Assembly (NCBI GenBank): GCA_023807065.1
Contig: JAJJLU010003824.1
Span: 1-29,285, forward strand
DNA from: Isotricha intestinalis
Lineage: Eukaryota > Ciliophora > Litostomatea > Vestibuliferida > Isotrichidae
Direction: 5' to 3'
Length of the DNA stretch: 29,285 nucleotides
Part shown: in pieces, positions 28,502 to 29,285 of the stretch
Layout of the letters: every line of letters starts with the position of its first letter
Position numbering within the stretch: position 1 is the stretch's first letter
Notes under the pieces: generated by a model
What the model was told of the DNA's origin: nothing
The model's input: only the letters and a program-made list of their open reading frames with translations
Databases searched by the model: none
Made by a program: the position numbers and the translations under genes

Positions 28502-29285
28502 ATGTTACAAGGAAAAAAAATTACAAATTTAACTGCTTCACAAATAAATGAAATTGAAATTGATTTAAGAAATTCTAAAACTGAAAAAGATATTCAACAA
28601 CCTTTTTTTCCTAATAACAATTTTAAATTTTCAAATAATATTCAAGGAAATAATATATTTAGTTCTATTCTAATTAGTCAAAAAAAAAATACATCAAAAC
28701 GGAAATCTTTCAACACATTTCAACCTTCCAAACAATTTCAAAAATCTTTTTTGAAACTTTTATATCCAAAAATAAATGAAAATGAAAAATCTGATATTGA
28801 AACTTCAAATACACCTGAAAAAACAATTGAAGCCAAAGAAATTGATCTTAAAGAATTATATAATGAAATGATAAATGAGGTAATTAATATTTTTTAATTA
28901 TTAATAGGGCATAATTCAAAAATTAATTCTAAATAGAAATATAAATGGATTAAAAGAGGAAATTCAAAGTAAGAAAATAAAAATAATAATTTTCCTTTTT
29001 TAATTATAATTTAGAATTTGATTCTGATAAAGAATTACAAATAAAATTATTAAGCGAAGTAGATAAAAGAGGAAATACTCCAGTTATGTTAACAATATTA
29101 TTACATTGTATGACAAAAGAAAAAATATTTAAAGATATACTTTTATTATTATTAGAAAATCATGCAGATTTCAAAAAAAAAGATTTAAATTTATTCACTC
29201 CTTTAGATTTAGCAATATCATATGAAAATAGAGAATTAGTATCTATATTATATGATAAATATGTAAAAAGAAGAAGTGAAAAATT
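28502..29285 (+). CDS. ANKRD13-like ankyrin-repeat protein (3' partial)
   Basis: Exon 1 (28502-28879, 126 codons from ATG) is polar and disordered. A 28-nt intron (28880-28907), a 61-nt exon and a 46-nt intron (28969-29014) follow, and exon 3 runs off the window. The joined frame gives GIIQKLILNRNINGLKEEIQ, then LLSEVDKRGNTPVMLTILLHC, ILLLLLENHADFKKKDLNLF and TPLDLAISYENRELVSILYD, ending KYVKRRSEK. The D-x-RGNTP...LLLENxADxxxKDLNxxTPLDxAISYxNxELV pattern is two ankyrin repeats of the kind found at the start of ANKRD13-type proteins (ubiquitin binding, endocytic cargo). The class is inference because the C-terminal domain is missing. The upstream gap from the DHHC gene is only 50 bp on the same strand. 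Confidence 0.82.
28880..28907 (+). other. Spliceosomal intron, 28 nt
   Basis: GTAATT donor, AATAG acceptor, phase 0. Retention ends the protein five codons later. Confidence 0.8.
28969..29014 (+). other. Spliceosomal intron, 46 nt
   Basis: GTAAGA donor, TTTAG acceptor, phase 1. The longest intron seen in the window; it links the exon 2 helix to the ankyrin repeats. Confidence 0.82.

Overview
The window is very AT-rich nuclear DNA (roughly 85% A+T by eye) from a single-celled eukaryote. A ciliate is the best guess. The signs are six spliceosomal introns of only 26-46 nt, all starting GTAA(G/T) and ending TAG; a single plant/ciliate-type AP2 domain; a PHO80-type cyclin; a tubulin tyrosine ligase-like relic; many coiled-coil and Asn/Lys-rich proteins; and Cys-rich CaaX tails. 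Intact genes end almost always in TAA, twice in TGA and never in TAG, so the code looks standard, as in heterotrich or litostome/rumen ciliates. Lineage is inference; another AT-rich protist or an anaerobic fungus is less likely but not excluded.

Layout. 1-2 kb: the 3' end of histone H2A (+) converges on a sphingosine-1-phosphate lyase gene (-). 2-3.2 kb: two small + strand genes, the first with a Cys-rich CaaX tail. 3.7-4.7 kb: SEC13 (-), then a gene-poor stretch with decayed coding fragments. 6.3-6.9 kb: a bZIP factor with a C-terminal membrane segment. 8.4-9.05 kb: an unknown gene interrupted by one in-frame TAA. 9.3-10.8 kb: a divergent importin-alpha-like gene (-), divergent from an intron-containing unknown gene (11.1-12.0 kb, +). 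12.3-17.3 kb: three coiled-coil genes, one spliced and one ending in an Asn run. 17.4-18.7 kb: a TPR protein with a Cys-rich CaaX tail. 18.9-20.7 kb: a TTLL pseudogene, a second bZIP gene and a zinc-finger-like relic. 21.1-22.8 kb: a RING protein. 23.1-25.5 kb: a spliced unknown gene, a decayed region and a spliced AP2-domain gene. 25.8-26.3 kb: cyclin. 26.4-27.4 kb: a coiled-coil gene broken by several frameshifts. 27.5-28.5 kb: a DHHC palmitoyltransferase. 28.5 kb to the edge: an ANKRD13-like ankyrin gene with two introns, cut off by the window.

These are unlinked single genes with their own promoters, with no operon or mobile element. Themes that recur are protein lipidation (two proteins share the tail pattern CxCQxCxIF, and a DHHC enzyme has its own Cys-rich tail), secretory and ER functions (SEC13, S1P lyase, membrane-tethered bZIP) and transcription (two bZIP factors with a CxxC after the zipper, one AP2). 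At least four decayed genes or fragments lie among intact genes, which is a lot for a ciliate somatic genome. Six genes become complete only after tiny introns are removed or starts are corrected.
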